From positions 1 through 18,300 of the forward strand of contig JBGCDD010000113.1 of NCBI GenBank assembly GCA_045105075.1: a stretch of DNA of 18,300 nt. Direction: 5' to 3'. Origin of the DNA: JBGCDD01 sp045105075 (GTDB lineage: Bacteria; Pseudomonadota; Alphaproteobacteria; Rhodobacterales; Rhodobacteraceae). Numbering within the stretch: position 1 is the first letter of the stretch; each line of letters opens with the position of its first letter. The position numbers were made by a program, and so were the translations under genes. The notes under the pieces are model-generated. The model ran no database searches. It had not been told where the DNA came from and was given only the letters and a program-made list of their open reading frames with translations. Of the stretch, positions 6,488 to 13,155 are shown piece by piece.

Positions 6488-7785
6488 GTGATCAACTGAC
6501 AACCGACCCGTCAAAGCCCGCGCAGCGTATGCGCTCGGGCTCCATGACCCTTTCGGCCACACCTTGGATTGTCTCCTTCGTTGTTTTGATGTTGCTGCCG
6601 TTTGTGTTCACAAACAATTCCGCAATCACCATCATGAACCAGATGTCGATTACCATCATCTTTGCGCTCGCCTACAATATGTTGCTGGGCCAGGGCGGCA
6701 TGCTGTCCTTTGGCCACGCTGTCTATATGGGCGCCGGCGGGTTCATGTGTATGCACATCATGAACTATGTCGAAGACTATGGTATTGCGCTACCTTTGCC
6801 GGTGCTGCCGCTGTTTGGCGGGCTGTTCGGTCTTGGTCTTGCCACGATCATCGGATCGTTTTCCACGCGCAAGGCGGGCACAGTGTTCGCGATGATCAGC
6901 CTTGGTGTGGGCGAATTGATCGCCGCCTGTTCGGTGATCATCGTGGCCTTCTTTGGCGGCGAAGAAGGCATCAGCGGCGACCGCACCTTTGGTCTGCCGT
7001 TCTTTGGCGTAGAGTTCCTGCAGCAGATCGAGGTCTACTATTTGATCGCCTTCTGGCTGCTGCTGTCGGCCTTGTTGATGTACCTGTTTTCGCGCACGCC
7101 CGTGGGCCGGATGGCCAATGCGGTGCGCGACAACCCGGAACGGGGCGAGTTCCTGGGCTATTCCGCGCGCTGGGTGCGGTTCTACAGCTTCTGTGCATCG
7201 GGCTTTTTCTGCGGTGTTGCCGGCGGTTTGTTCGCGATCAACTACGAGATCCTGACCGAAGAAAACCTCAACCTGACAACATCGGGCACCATCCTTTTGG
7301 TGACGTTCCTGGGCGGTGTGGGCTTTTTCTTTGGCCCGATCATCGGCGCTGTTGTGTTCACGCTGGTGCAGACCGTTCTGAGCCTTGAGACCGAGCTGTG
7401 GGCATTCTATGCTGGCACCTTGTTTGTGGCCACGGTGATGTTCTTCCCTGGCGGATTGGCCGGTTTGATCATGATGCATGTGCCCTCGATCCAAAGGGGC
7501 AGGGCCGGGCGACTTGTGGTGCCCTACATCAAAACCTTGATACCCGGTTTGATCGGCATTCTGGGCGCCTGTTGTCTGGTCGAAATGATCTTTCATCTGC
7601 GCCATGGCTCAACCGGCGATCACGACATGACCTTGTTCTGGACCACCTTTGACAGTCACACGATCCTGCCTTGGGCGGTGGTCATCGCGATCACGAGCGT
7701 TGGTTTCTGGCTGATGTCGCGCTCGCGGTCTGAAATGGTCGAAGCCTGGCATGATGCTAACGCAATTCCGGGAGCAGGCTCATGA
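6484..7785 (+). CDS. livM: Liv-type ABC transporter inner-membrane permease LivM, with C-terminal extension
   Basis: The 433-residue protein is the second permease. It has the family's NMLLGQGGMLSFGHAVYMGAG signature in the N-terminal third, the RTPVGRMANAVRDNPER coupling loop, and the ILLVTFLGGVGFFFGPIIGA segment before FFPGGLAGLIMMH (320-332), where short LivM proteins usually end. Beyond about residue 344 lie roughly 90 more residues with two further hydrophobic stretches (about 346-366 and 397-411) and a polar tail. This extension is unusual relative to classical LivM and may mark a distinct transporter subtype. The gene overlaps livH and livG by 4 bases each. It acts with LivH in the inner membrane; family assignment is firm. 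Confidence 0.92.
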   Translation: MSDQLTTDPSKPAQRMRSGSMTLSATPWIVSFVVLMLLPFVFTNNSAITIMNQMSITIIFALAYNMLLGQGGMLSFGHAVYMGAGGFMCMHIMNYVEDYGIALPLPVLPLFGGLFGLGLATIIGSFSTRKAGTVFAMISLGVGELIAACSVIIVAFFGGEEGISGDRTFGLPFFGVEFLQQIEVYYLIAFWLLLSALLMYLFSRTPVGRMANAVRDNPERGEFLGYSARWVRFYSFCASGFFCGVAGGLFAINYEILTEENLNLTTSGTILLVTFLGGVGFFFGPIIGAVVFTLVQTVLSLETELWAFYAGTLFVATVMFFPGGLAGLIMMHVPSIQRGRAGRLVVPYIKTLIPGLIGILGACCLVEMIFHLRHGSTGDHDMTLFWTTFDSHTILPWAVVIAITSVGFWLMSRSRSEMVEAWHDANAIPGAGS

Positions 7786-8564
7786 ACATGCAATCACAAA
7801 CGGGCCTGACCCCGGCGCTGGAGCTGCGTGAATTGCGCAAAAGCTTTGGCAAGACCGAGATCATCCGCGGCGTTGATCTGGCCATTGGCAAAGGCGAACG
7901 CCACGCGGTGATCGGCCCCAACGGCGCGGGCAAGTCCACGCTGTTCAACCTGATCACCGGGCGTTTTCCGTCAACCAGCGGCTCCGTGCATCTGCACGGC
8001 GAAGATCTGGCGGGCCTCGCGCCATTCCAGATCAACCGAAAGGGGCTGTCGCGCAGCTTTCAGATCACCAACATTTTCCCGGCAATGACGGTGTTTGAAA
8101 ACGTGCGCTGCTCGCTGTTGTGGTCGCAGGGCTACAAATATTCGTTCTGGAACATGGTCAGCCGGTCGCAGGACCTGACCGACGGCGCCGATGCAATTCT
8201 GGAACAGATCAACCTGACCGCGCGGCGCAACCTGCCTGCGGGCGTGTTGTCTTATGCCGAACAGCGCGCGCTGGAGATCGGGATCACCATTGCCGGGGGG
8301 GCTGACGTGATCATGCTCGACGAACCCACCGCCGGGATGAGCCATTCTGAAACCGATTATATCGTGGATCTGATCCGGCAGGTGACTGAAAACAAGACGC
8401 TGATCATGGTGGAACATGACATGGGCGTGGTGTTTGGCCTGGCCGATTACATCTCGGTTCTGGTTTACGGTGAAATCATCGCCACAGGCCGCCCCGAAGA
8501 GGTGCGCGGCAATCCGAAGGTGCAAGAGGCCTATCTTGGCGCCGCATTGGAGGAAGAGCACTAG
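7782..8564 (+). CDS. livG: Liv-type ABC transporter ATP-binding protein LivG
   Basis: This 260-residue cytoplasmic ATPase has an intact nucleotide site: Walker A GPNGAGKST (45-53), signature LSYAEQ (156-161), Walker B IMLDEP with Asp180 and Glu181, and the switch His in VEHDMGVVF. SRSFQITNIFPAMTVFENV is the typical LivG Q-loop region. The protein powers uptake through LivHM together with LivF. The signature reads LSYAEQ rather than the common LSYGQQ, a conservative change. It starts inside the end of livM (ATGA overlap), and its TAG stop abuts the livF ATG. Because the LivF partner has a changed Walker A, most ATP hydrolysis may rest on this subunit; that is inference. Confidence 0.93.
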   Translation: MNMQSQTGLTPALELRELRKSFGKTEIIRGVDLAIGKGERHAVIGPNGAGKSTLFNLITGRFPSTSGSVHLHGEDLAGLAPFQINRKGLSRSFQITNIFPAMTVFENVRCSLLWSQGYKYSFWNMVSRSQDLTDGADAILEQINLTARRNLPAGVLSYAEQRALEIGITIAGGADVIMLDEPTAGMSHSETDYIVDLIRQVTENKTLIMVEHDMGVVFGLADYISVLVYGEIIATGRPEEVRGNPKVQEAYLGAALEEEH

Positions 8565-9266
8565 ATGCTGGAAGTCAACGATCTGCACGCCTTTTATGGC
8601 AAATCCCACATCCTTCAGGGCGTGAACATGAGCATCCAAGAGGGTGAAATTGTTGCCCTTTTGGGGCGCAACGGGGTTGGACGCTCGACCACTTGCAAAT
8701 CCATTATGGGCGAGGTTGAACCACAAGGTTCGGTCATGTTCAAAGGCCAGGAAATCGCTGGCAAGAAGGCGTTTGAAATCGCCAATCTGGGTCTCGGATA
8801 TGTGCCTGAAAACCGAGATGTGTTTCCCGGTCTGACCACCCGCCAAAACCTTATTTTGGGTCTGAAACCGGGCCAGAAAGACGGGGTTGGCCGCTGGTCG
8901 ATGCAGAACATGTTCGACATGTTCGAAAACCTTGATCGGCGCGCCGATGTCGAGGCCTCGGTGCTGTCAGGCGGGGAGCAGCAGATGCTGACCATGTGCC
9001 GCACACTGATGGGCGACCCGGATTTCATCATGATCGACGAGCCAACCGAGGGCCTGTCGCCGCAGATGACCCAAAAGGTGGCTGAATTGCTGCAAGAAAT
9101 TGCCAAGCGCGGCATTGCGACATTGTTGGTGGAACAAAAGCTGTCCATCGCGATGGATATCGCTGACCGGGTCTATGTGATGGGCCACGGCAAGGTGGTG
9201 TTTGAGGGCACGCCAGACGAACTGCGCAACCGCGAAGACGTCCGCAAGGAATGGCTTGAGGTGTGA
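8565..9266 (+). CDS. livF: Liv-type ABC transporter ATP-binding protein LivF, Walker A Lys replaced by Arg
   Basis: The 233-residue protein is the second ATPase of the transporter. It has LSGGEQQ (134-140), Walker B IMIDEP with Asp158 and Glu159, and the LLVEQKLSIAMDIADR segment, whose Gln in the switch-His position is usual for LivF. Walker A reads GRNGVGRST (34-42): the phosphate-binding Lys is Arg40, encoded by CGC, so no single-base error could explain it. In most P-loop proteins this change cripples hydrolysis. I recall GRNG-GRST forms in other proteobacterial LivF-like proteins, which would make it a subfamily feature, but this is unchecked. The start abuts the livG stop, and GGAGGAAGAG in the end of livG provides the ribosome site. 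Confidence 0.92.
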   Translation: MLEVNDLHAFYGKSHILQGVNMSIQEGEIVALLGRNGVGRSTTCKSIMGEVEPQGSVMFKGQEIAGKKAFEIANLGLGYVPENRDVFPGLTTRQNLILGLKPGQKDGVGRWSMQNMFDMFENLDRRADVEASVLSGGEQQMLTMCRTLMGDPDFIMIDEPTEGLSPQMTQKVAELLQEIAKRGIATLLVEQKLSIAMDIADRVYVMGHGKVVFEGTPDELRNREDVRKEWLEV

Positions 9267-9345
9267 CCACCGTCTCGGAAACGCTCCAGTGGAGCGTTTC
9301 AGGTGGTCACGGGCGGAGCCCAATCGTGTCCGGAAAACGCTCCAG
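9264..9345. repeat. Composite palindrome with a partial direct repeat between convergent operons
   Basis: A perfect 10-bp hairpin, GAAACGCTCC (9278-9287) and GGAGCGTTTC (9291-9300) with loop AGT, is enclosed by a perfect 8-bp outer stem, TGACCACC (9264-9271, including the livF stop) and GGTGGTCA (9302-9309). A variant of the left side, CGGAAAACGCTCCAG, recurs at 9331-9345. It lies between livF and the oppositely oriented isomerase gene, so it may end transcripts from both sides, though no long T-run follows. It resembles a mobile extragenic palindrome more than a simple terminator. Confidence 0.65.
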
Positions 9346-9367
9346 CGAGGCGTCTATGGTACGCAGT

Positions 9368-9967
9368 TCATTCTTGCGCCAAACGCCACTCGAGGTCTGC
9401 AAGGGAATCCTTGCCGTAAAACATTTCGTCGCCCAAAAACACAGTTGGCGCACCAAACACGCCGCGCGCCACAGCGGTTTCAGTATTGGCGATCAAACCC
9501 GCTTTGATATCAGGGGTTTGCGTGGCCGAGATAATGTCGTTTGCAGGCAGATCAGCAGCGTCGAGAACTGCGCCGATTACATTAGGGTCGTCCATCTTTT
9601 GGCCATGCACCCACATCGCATCAAAAACGGTGTCCAAGTATCTGGTTTCCCATGGTTTTCCCTGCGCATATACCGCGCCGCGCATGACGCCGATGGTCAT
9701 CACAGGAAAATGTGGGTTCATTTGAAAGGCCAGCCCGTGGCGTTCAACAAAGCGCATCATTTCAAGGCGTTGGTAGGCTAACTTACCAGGAACGTTGGCA
9801 AAGGCCATCATCGGGCTTTGGTTGTTGGTGGCTTTGAAAACCCCGCCCAGCAACATCGCGTGATAGGTCAGCTTTGCCTGATAGCGCGCTGCAATCGATG
9901 GCAAAACCTTGTGCATCAAATAGGCGTTTGGGCTGCCAAAGTCATAGAAAAAGGCGATATCAGCCAT
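9368..9967 (-). CDS. 2-Hydroxychromene-2-carboxylate isomerase-like protein (DsbA/GST-kappa fold)
   Basis: This 199-residue protein has the thioredoxin-like fold with helical insert of the HCCA isomerase family. It starts MADIAFFYDFGSPNAYL, in which Ser12 matches the conserved Ser of the F-x-F-D-F-x-S-P-x-x-Y signature that binds glutathione, and it ends with RGVFGAPTVFLGDEMFYGKD, also typical. Known members use glutathione to isomerise a ring-derived acid in naphthalene degradation; many relatives are uncharacterised. Start: ATG at 9967 shares its A with the SDR stop (TGATG), which is better than the upstream start at 10042 that would add 25 unlike residues. It is the last gene of the GST-SDR-isomerase operon. 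A role in glutathione-dependent conversion of a pathway intermediate is inferred; the reaction is not known. Confidence 0.87.
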   Translation of the reverse strand: MADIAFFYDFGSPNAYLMHKVLPSIAARYQAKLTYHAMLLGGVFKATNNQSPMMAFANVPGKLAYQRLEMMRFVERHGLAFQMNPHFPVMTIGVMRGAVYAQGKPWETRYLDTVFDAMWVHGQKMDDPNVIGAVLDAADLPANDIISATQTPDIKAGLIANTETAVARGVFGAPTVFLGDEMFYGKDSLADLEWRLAQE

Positions 9968-10701
9968 CACCAAGTCTCCGCAAAGGGGCGCAGGTCCATC
10001 TCGAATGTCCAGGCATCGCGGGTCTGGTTGTACAAGGTCCAATAGGCTTCCGCCACGGAATTGGGGTTCATCAACGTGTCTTCGGGCATGTCATCGGGAT
10101 CGTGCCCGGCTTGCCGCATACGGTCGCGCACAAAGGCTGTGTCGACCCCGGCATCAATCACCAGATGCGCAACGTGGATGTTTTGCGGCCCAAGTTCCTT
10201 GGCCATGGATTGCGCCAGCGCGCGCAAACCCGCCTTGCCAGCCGCGAACGCGCTGTACCCCGTGGTGCCGCGCATCGACGCCGACGCCCCGGTGAAAAAG
10301 ATGCAGCCCCGGCCACGAGGAACCATGTAGCGCGCGGCTTCACGCCCCGAAAAGAACCCGGCAAAACAGGCCATTTCCCAGACTTTGCGAAACACCCGCG
10401 CGGTTGTTTCGAGGATCGGAAAGCGCACATTGCCGCCAACATTGAAAATCAAAACCTCGATTGGGCCCACTTCGGCTTCGACGCGGGCAAAGATGTCGGC
10501 GGTGCTGTCTTCGTCGCGCGCGTCCATTGTGTAACCATGCGCAGTGCCGCCAGCGGCTTCGATTTCGCCAATCAAGGGGGCCAATTTGTCGCCGTTGCGC
10601 CGCCCCAAACACACGGTGAAACCACCGGCCGCGAACCGTTTGGCGATGGCCGCGCCGATGTAGTCGCCAGCGCCGACGATCAACGCGACCGGCGCGCTCA
10701 T
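9967..10701 (-). CDS. SDR-family oxidoreductase with Phe in place of the catalytic Tyr
   Basis: The 244-residue protein has a Rossmann fold. ALIVGAGDYIGAAIA (residues 6-20) is a variant of the nucleotide-binding glycine motif, GRRN (33-36) follows strand two, and FNVGG (86-90) stands for NNAG. FFTGASAS places Ser140 at the catalytic Ser position. The YxxxK motif is altered: Lys156 is present, but residue 152 is Phe (TTC), and the nearest Tyr is 149. I recall a subfamily of SDRs with F-A-x-x-K and the following LRALAQSMA-ELGP segment, so the change may be ancestral, not damage. Without the Tyr, ordinary alcohol dehydrogenation is doubtful. It overlaps the GST gene by 4 bases and the isomerase gene by 1 base, so the three are probably translated together. 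Confidence 0.85.
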   Translation of the reverse strand: MSAPVALIVGAGDYIGAAIAKRFAAGGFTVCLGRRNGDKLAPLIGEIEAAGGTAHGYTMDARDEDSTADIFARVEAEVGPIEVLIFNVGGNVRFPILETTARVFRKVWEMACFAGFFSGREAARYMVPRGRGCIFFTGASASMRGTTGYSAFAAGKAGLRALAQSMAKELGPQNIHVAHLVIDAGVDTAFVRDRMRQAGHDPDDMPEDTLMNPNSVAEAYWTLYNQTRDAWTFEMDLRPFAETW

Positions 10702-11303
10702 AGGTTTGACGCTTTTTGAAAGGCGGGGCGGGCCTCCAGCCGTTCCACATAGGCGGGCAAATTGGGCTTGTCGGACAAATCAGCGTTGAACCGCGCCGCC
10801 ATGATCACGGCATGCCCGGTCATGATATCAGCACCCGAGAAGTCACCCGCCAGATAGTCGCGCCCGTCCAGATGCGCGTTCACTGCATGCAACATCTGAC
10901 CCAGCAATTTGGTGGCGCGCTTGGCGTGAACCTCACTGCGCCGATCGGGGGGGAGCAGAATGGTTTCGACCACAACCGTGTTCATCGGCGGCATGATCAT
11001 GCCTTCGCAATAGTGCAACCATTGCAAATAAACGGGAAAATCGGGCGATGTCACATCGGGTTGCAGCCGCCCGTCACCATAGCGCGCCAAAATGTATTGT
11101 AAGATGGCGCCGGATTCAAACAATGTCACATCGCCGTCTTCCAGGGCCGGCACCCGGCCCATCGGATGCACAGCCGTGTATTCGGGCGCGCGCATGGCCC
11201 GGTCGCCCAGCTCAAAACGCACAGTGTCATAGGCCAGGCCCAGCTCTTCCAACAGCCATGCCACGCGCACAGCGCGGCTGTTGGGTGCAAAATACAACTT
11301 CAT
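10698..11303 (-). CDS. Glutathione S-transferase family protein
   Basis: This is a 201-residue cytosolic GST. The N-terminal thioredoxin-like domain (1-76) begins MKLYFAPNSRAVRVAWLLEE, with Ser9 at the catalytic Ser/Cys position, cis-Pro52 in RVPAL, and Glu63-Ser64, the pair that holds the gamma-glutamyl part of glutathione. The helical C-terminal domain contains YLAGDFSGADIMTG, the conserved N-cap region with Asp. Start: the ATG at 11303 gives the standard GST N-terminus and has a G-run on the coding strand just upstream; the start at 11366 adds residues with no family match. It leads a - strand operon with the SDR and isomerase, two of the three being glutathione-linked, which suggests conjugation or isomerisation of an electrophilic intermediate. 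Confidence 0.9.
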   Translation of the reverse strand: MKLYFAPNSRAVRVAWLLEELGLAYDTVRFELGDRAMRAPEYTAVHPMGRVPALEDGDVTLFESGAILQYILARYGDGRLQPDVTSPDFPVYLQWLHYCEGMIMPPMNTVVVETILLPPDRRSEVHAKRATKLLGQMLHAVNAHLDGRDYLAGDFSGADIMTGHAVIMAARFNADLSDKPNLPAYVERLEARPAFQKASNL

Positions 11304-11354
11304 CAATGTCCCCCCAATGGCGCCGGTTTGACATTTGGGGCGCCTTGTCGGGGA

Positions 11355-11383
11355 AAGAAACGTCAAGTTATGAAGGGTGTCAA
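11355..11383 (-). promoter_or_regulatory. Possible promoter for the GST operon
   Basis: On the - strand a perfect TTGACA (complement of 11378-11383) is followed after 17 bases by TTTCTT (complement of 11355-11360), a weak -10 hexamer. It lies 52 bases before the GST start. The -35 match is good; the -10 match is only 3 of 6. Confidence 0.28.
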
Positions 11384-11410
11384 CACGGCTGCACCAAAGG
11401 CGACAAATCG

Positions 11411-11590
11411 TTGGGAGACGAGGCGGCGAAATCGCTGGGCGTTGCGCGCGAAACCTGTGAACATGTCACAGCGCCCAATCTTGTGTGCACGCCATGTGCA
11501 GTACCGATGGACGCGCGCCGTTTGCTGGCTCATATTCATCCAGACTTTGCCCGGCAACGGGTCGACATTTCCCGAAAGGATCGCGGATGA
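11411..11590 (+). other. Possible short ORF or gene remnant ending in the first crotonase gene's start
   Basis: The open frame running to TGA 11588-11590 overlaps the crotonase ATG by 4 bases (ATGA), the same kind of junction as true genes here. Its last 60 or so codons look protein-like: AKSLGVARETCEHV, then VCTPCAVPMDARRLLAHIHP and a charged tail. Cysteines stand in a C-x9-C-x2-C pattern. Possible starts are TTG 11411 (59 residues) or ATG 11507 (27 residues); neither has a strong ribosome site. I do not recognise a family. It could be the eroded 3' end of a lost gene, a small coupling peptide, or chance. Confidence 0.2.
11455..11471. promoter_or_regulatory. Candidate operator, CTGTGA dyad
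   Basis: CTGTGA (11455-11460) and TCACAG (11466-11471) form a perfect inverted repeat with a 5-base spacer, ACATG, itself nearly symmetric. It lies in the 283-base gap between the divergent GST and crotonase operons, 116 bases before the crotonase start. It resembles a CRP half-site pair (TGTGA, TCACA), but CRP sites use a 6-base spacer. It could serve either operon. Confidence 0.4.
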
Positions 11591-12336
11591 GCAGCGGATT
11601 CACATGTGAAACGGATCAAAAGGGTGTGGTGCAGCTCGAGCTATCGCGCGCGCCCGTCAATGCATTGTCGGCGCAGATGTTGATGTCATTGGCGCAACGC
11701 TTGGACGACATGGCCAGCGACACCAACGTGCGCGGCGTCGTTTTATCAAGTGCGTTCAAGGTGTTTTCGGCTGGTCTTGATCTGAAAGAGGCGCAAGATT
11801 TCGACCTGGAACAGCAACATGCCATCGTGCGGGGGCTCAACGAAGGCTTTCTGGCGCTGTTTCGATTTCCAAAGCCGGTGGTCGTTGCCATTGACGGCGC
11901 CGCCATTGCGGGGGGGCTGTTTTTTGTGCTGGCCAGCGATTACCGCATCGCCACGTCGCGCGCTCAGTTGGGTTTGGCCGAGGTCCGTGTTGGCGCAGAT
12001 TTCCCGGTTGGACCGCTTGAGATTGCGCGCGACACGCTGGATCCAAACGCGCTGCGCCGCCTGATGCTGACGGGGCAGCCGATGAAGGCGGATCAGGCGC
12101 TGACTGCGGGTATTCTGGACGAACTTTGCGACGCCTCCGACCTAAAAGAGCGCGCCACAAAGGCCGCGCACACCATGGCGAAAAGCCCGCAAGGCACTTT
12201 TGCGTCGGTCAAACAGCAAATCAGGGGCAGCACAATAACGCGGATCGAGGCCGCGATAGCCGCTGGGGCAAACGCGCCAGAGGGCGGTTGGTTCACCTCT
12301 GAAACCCGCGCGGCGATGCAACGCATGGTGGGTTGA
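11587..12336 (+). CDS. Enoyl-CoA hydratase/isomerase family protein, isomerase-type active site
   Basis: The 249-residue crotonase-fold protein has the first oxyanion segment VFSAGLDLKE (59-68) and the second, DGAAIAGG (103-110). Comparing with rat crotonase, the position of Glu144 is Phe112, while Glu164 is kept as Glu132 (LAEVRVG). Retaining only the second Glu is the pattern of delta3,delta2-enoyl-CoA isomerases, so double-bond isomerisation is more likely than hydration. SDYRIATSRAQLGL also resembles that group. Start: ATG 11587 has AAAGGA at about 11576 and gives a normal N-terminus; the start at 11485 adds an unlike stretch. It opens the six-gene operon, and its stop lies 2 bases before the next ATG. 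Substrate chain length is unknown. Confidence 0.87.
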   Translation: MSSGFTCETDQKGVVQLELSRAPVNALSAQMLMSLAQRLDDMASDTNVRGVVLSSAFKVFSAGLDLKEAQDFDLEQQHAIVRGLNEGFLALFRFPKPVVVAIDGAAIAGGLFFVLASDYRIATSRAQLGLAEVRVGADFPVGPLEIARDTLDPNALRRLMLTGQPMKADQALTAGILDELCDASDLKERATKAAHTMAKSPQGTFASVKQQIRGSTITRIEAAIAAGANAPEGGWFTSETRAAMQRMVG

Positions 12337-12338
12337 GC

Positions 12339-13127
12339 ATGAGCGACACAGACCTGATTGTCCGCCGCGACGGCCCGATTGCCGAGCTGGTCCTGAACCG
12401 GCCCGCGGCGATGAATGCGTTGAACCGCGATTTGATAACAGCGCTCATTGATACCGTGAGTGATCTTGCCAATGACACGGAGCTGCGCGCTATCATTCTG
12501 ACCGGCAACGGGCGGGCCTTTTGCGCGGGCGTCGACCTTAAGGAACTGGCGCAAAGCACTGATGTCAAAGAAAACCTGACATGGACCGGGCCAACCAGCC
12601 TGTTTGACGTTATGCGCGCCAGCCCGCATCCGATCATCTGTGCGGTCAATGGTTTTGCGGTGACCGGTGGGCTGGAATTGGCGCTGATGGGGGATTTTTT
12701 GATCGCGGCGCAAAGCGCGCGGTTTGCTGACACGCATGCGCGGGTCGGGATCACGCCGTCTTGGGGGATGACCCAGATCCTGCCGCGTTTGATCGGGCTG
12801 AACCGAGCGCGCCAGATGAGCCTGACCGGCGAATTCGTCGAAGCACAAACGGCTCTGGCCTGGGGGCTGGTCAACGAGGTGCACCCTTTGGAGGGGCTGT
12901 TGCCGCGCGCCCGTGCCCTGGCAACTCAGATTGCGGAAACCGATCGTGACACCATGATCAAGATCCGTACATTGATGGCCGACAGTGCCGAGCTTTTGCT
13001 TGGCGACGGTTTGACGCGCGAGGTCGGGGTTTTTGGCGACCATATCGGCAAAGTCACCCCGGAAGAGGTAGACCGCAACCGCGCCCGTGTGACAGACAGA
13101 GGGCGAACAATGACCCGCCGGGGATGA
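12339..13127 (+). CDS. Enoyl-CoA hydratase/isomerase family protein, second copy
   Basis: This 262-residue protein is a second, clearly different crotonase-fold enzyme. It has the oxyanion segments AFCAGVDLKEL (60-70) and NGFAVTGGLELAL (104-116). Glu113 matches catalytic Glu144 of crotonase, but the place of Glu164 is His133 in ARFADTHARVGI. I recall FADTHARVG in many bacterial enoyl-CoA hydratase annotations, so this is a recognised variant and not decay; its reaction is less certain than for classic hydratases. ATG 12339 is taken as start; a TTG at 12333 is possible but would overlap the previous stop. It follows the first crotonase gene directly, and a 28-base gap leads to the serine hydrolase. 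The two proteins may do successive isomerisation and hydration. Confidence 0.88.
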   Translation: MSDTDLIVRRDGPIAELVLNRPAAMNALNRDLITALIDTVSDLANDTELRAIILTGNGRAFCAGVDLKELAQSTDVKENLTWTGPTSLFDVMRASPHPIICAVNGFAVTGGLELALMGDFLIAAQSARFADTHARVGITPSWGMTQILPRLIGLNRARQMSLTGEFVEAQTALAWGLVNEVHPLEGLLPRARALATQIAETDRDTMIKIRTLMADSAELLLGDGLTREVGVFGDHIGKVTPEEVDRNRARVTDRGRTMTRRG

Positions 13128-13155
13128 GCGGGCGCAACACAACCAGGGGATCTGA

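Noticed and set aside
6790..7605. 271-codon - strand frame opposite livM
   Set aside because: Gln- and His-rich complement of hydrophobic codons; livM is clear.
11485..11586. Upstream extension of the first crotonase gene
   Set aside because: The extra 34 residues do not fit the crotonase N-terminus; ATG 11587 has a ribosome site.
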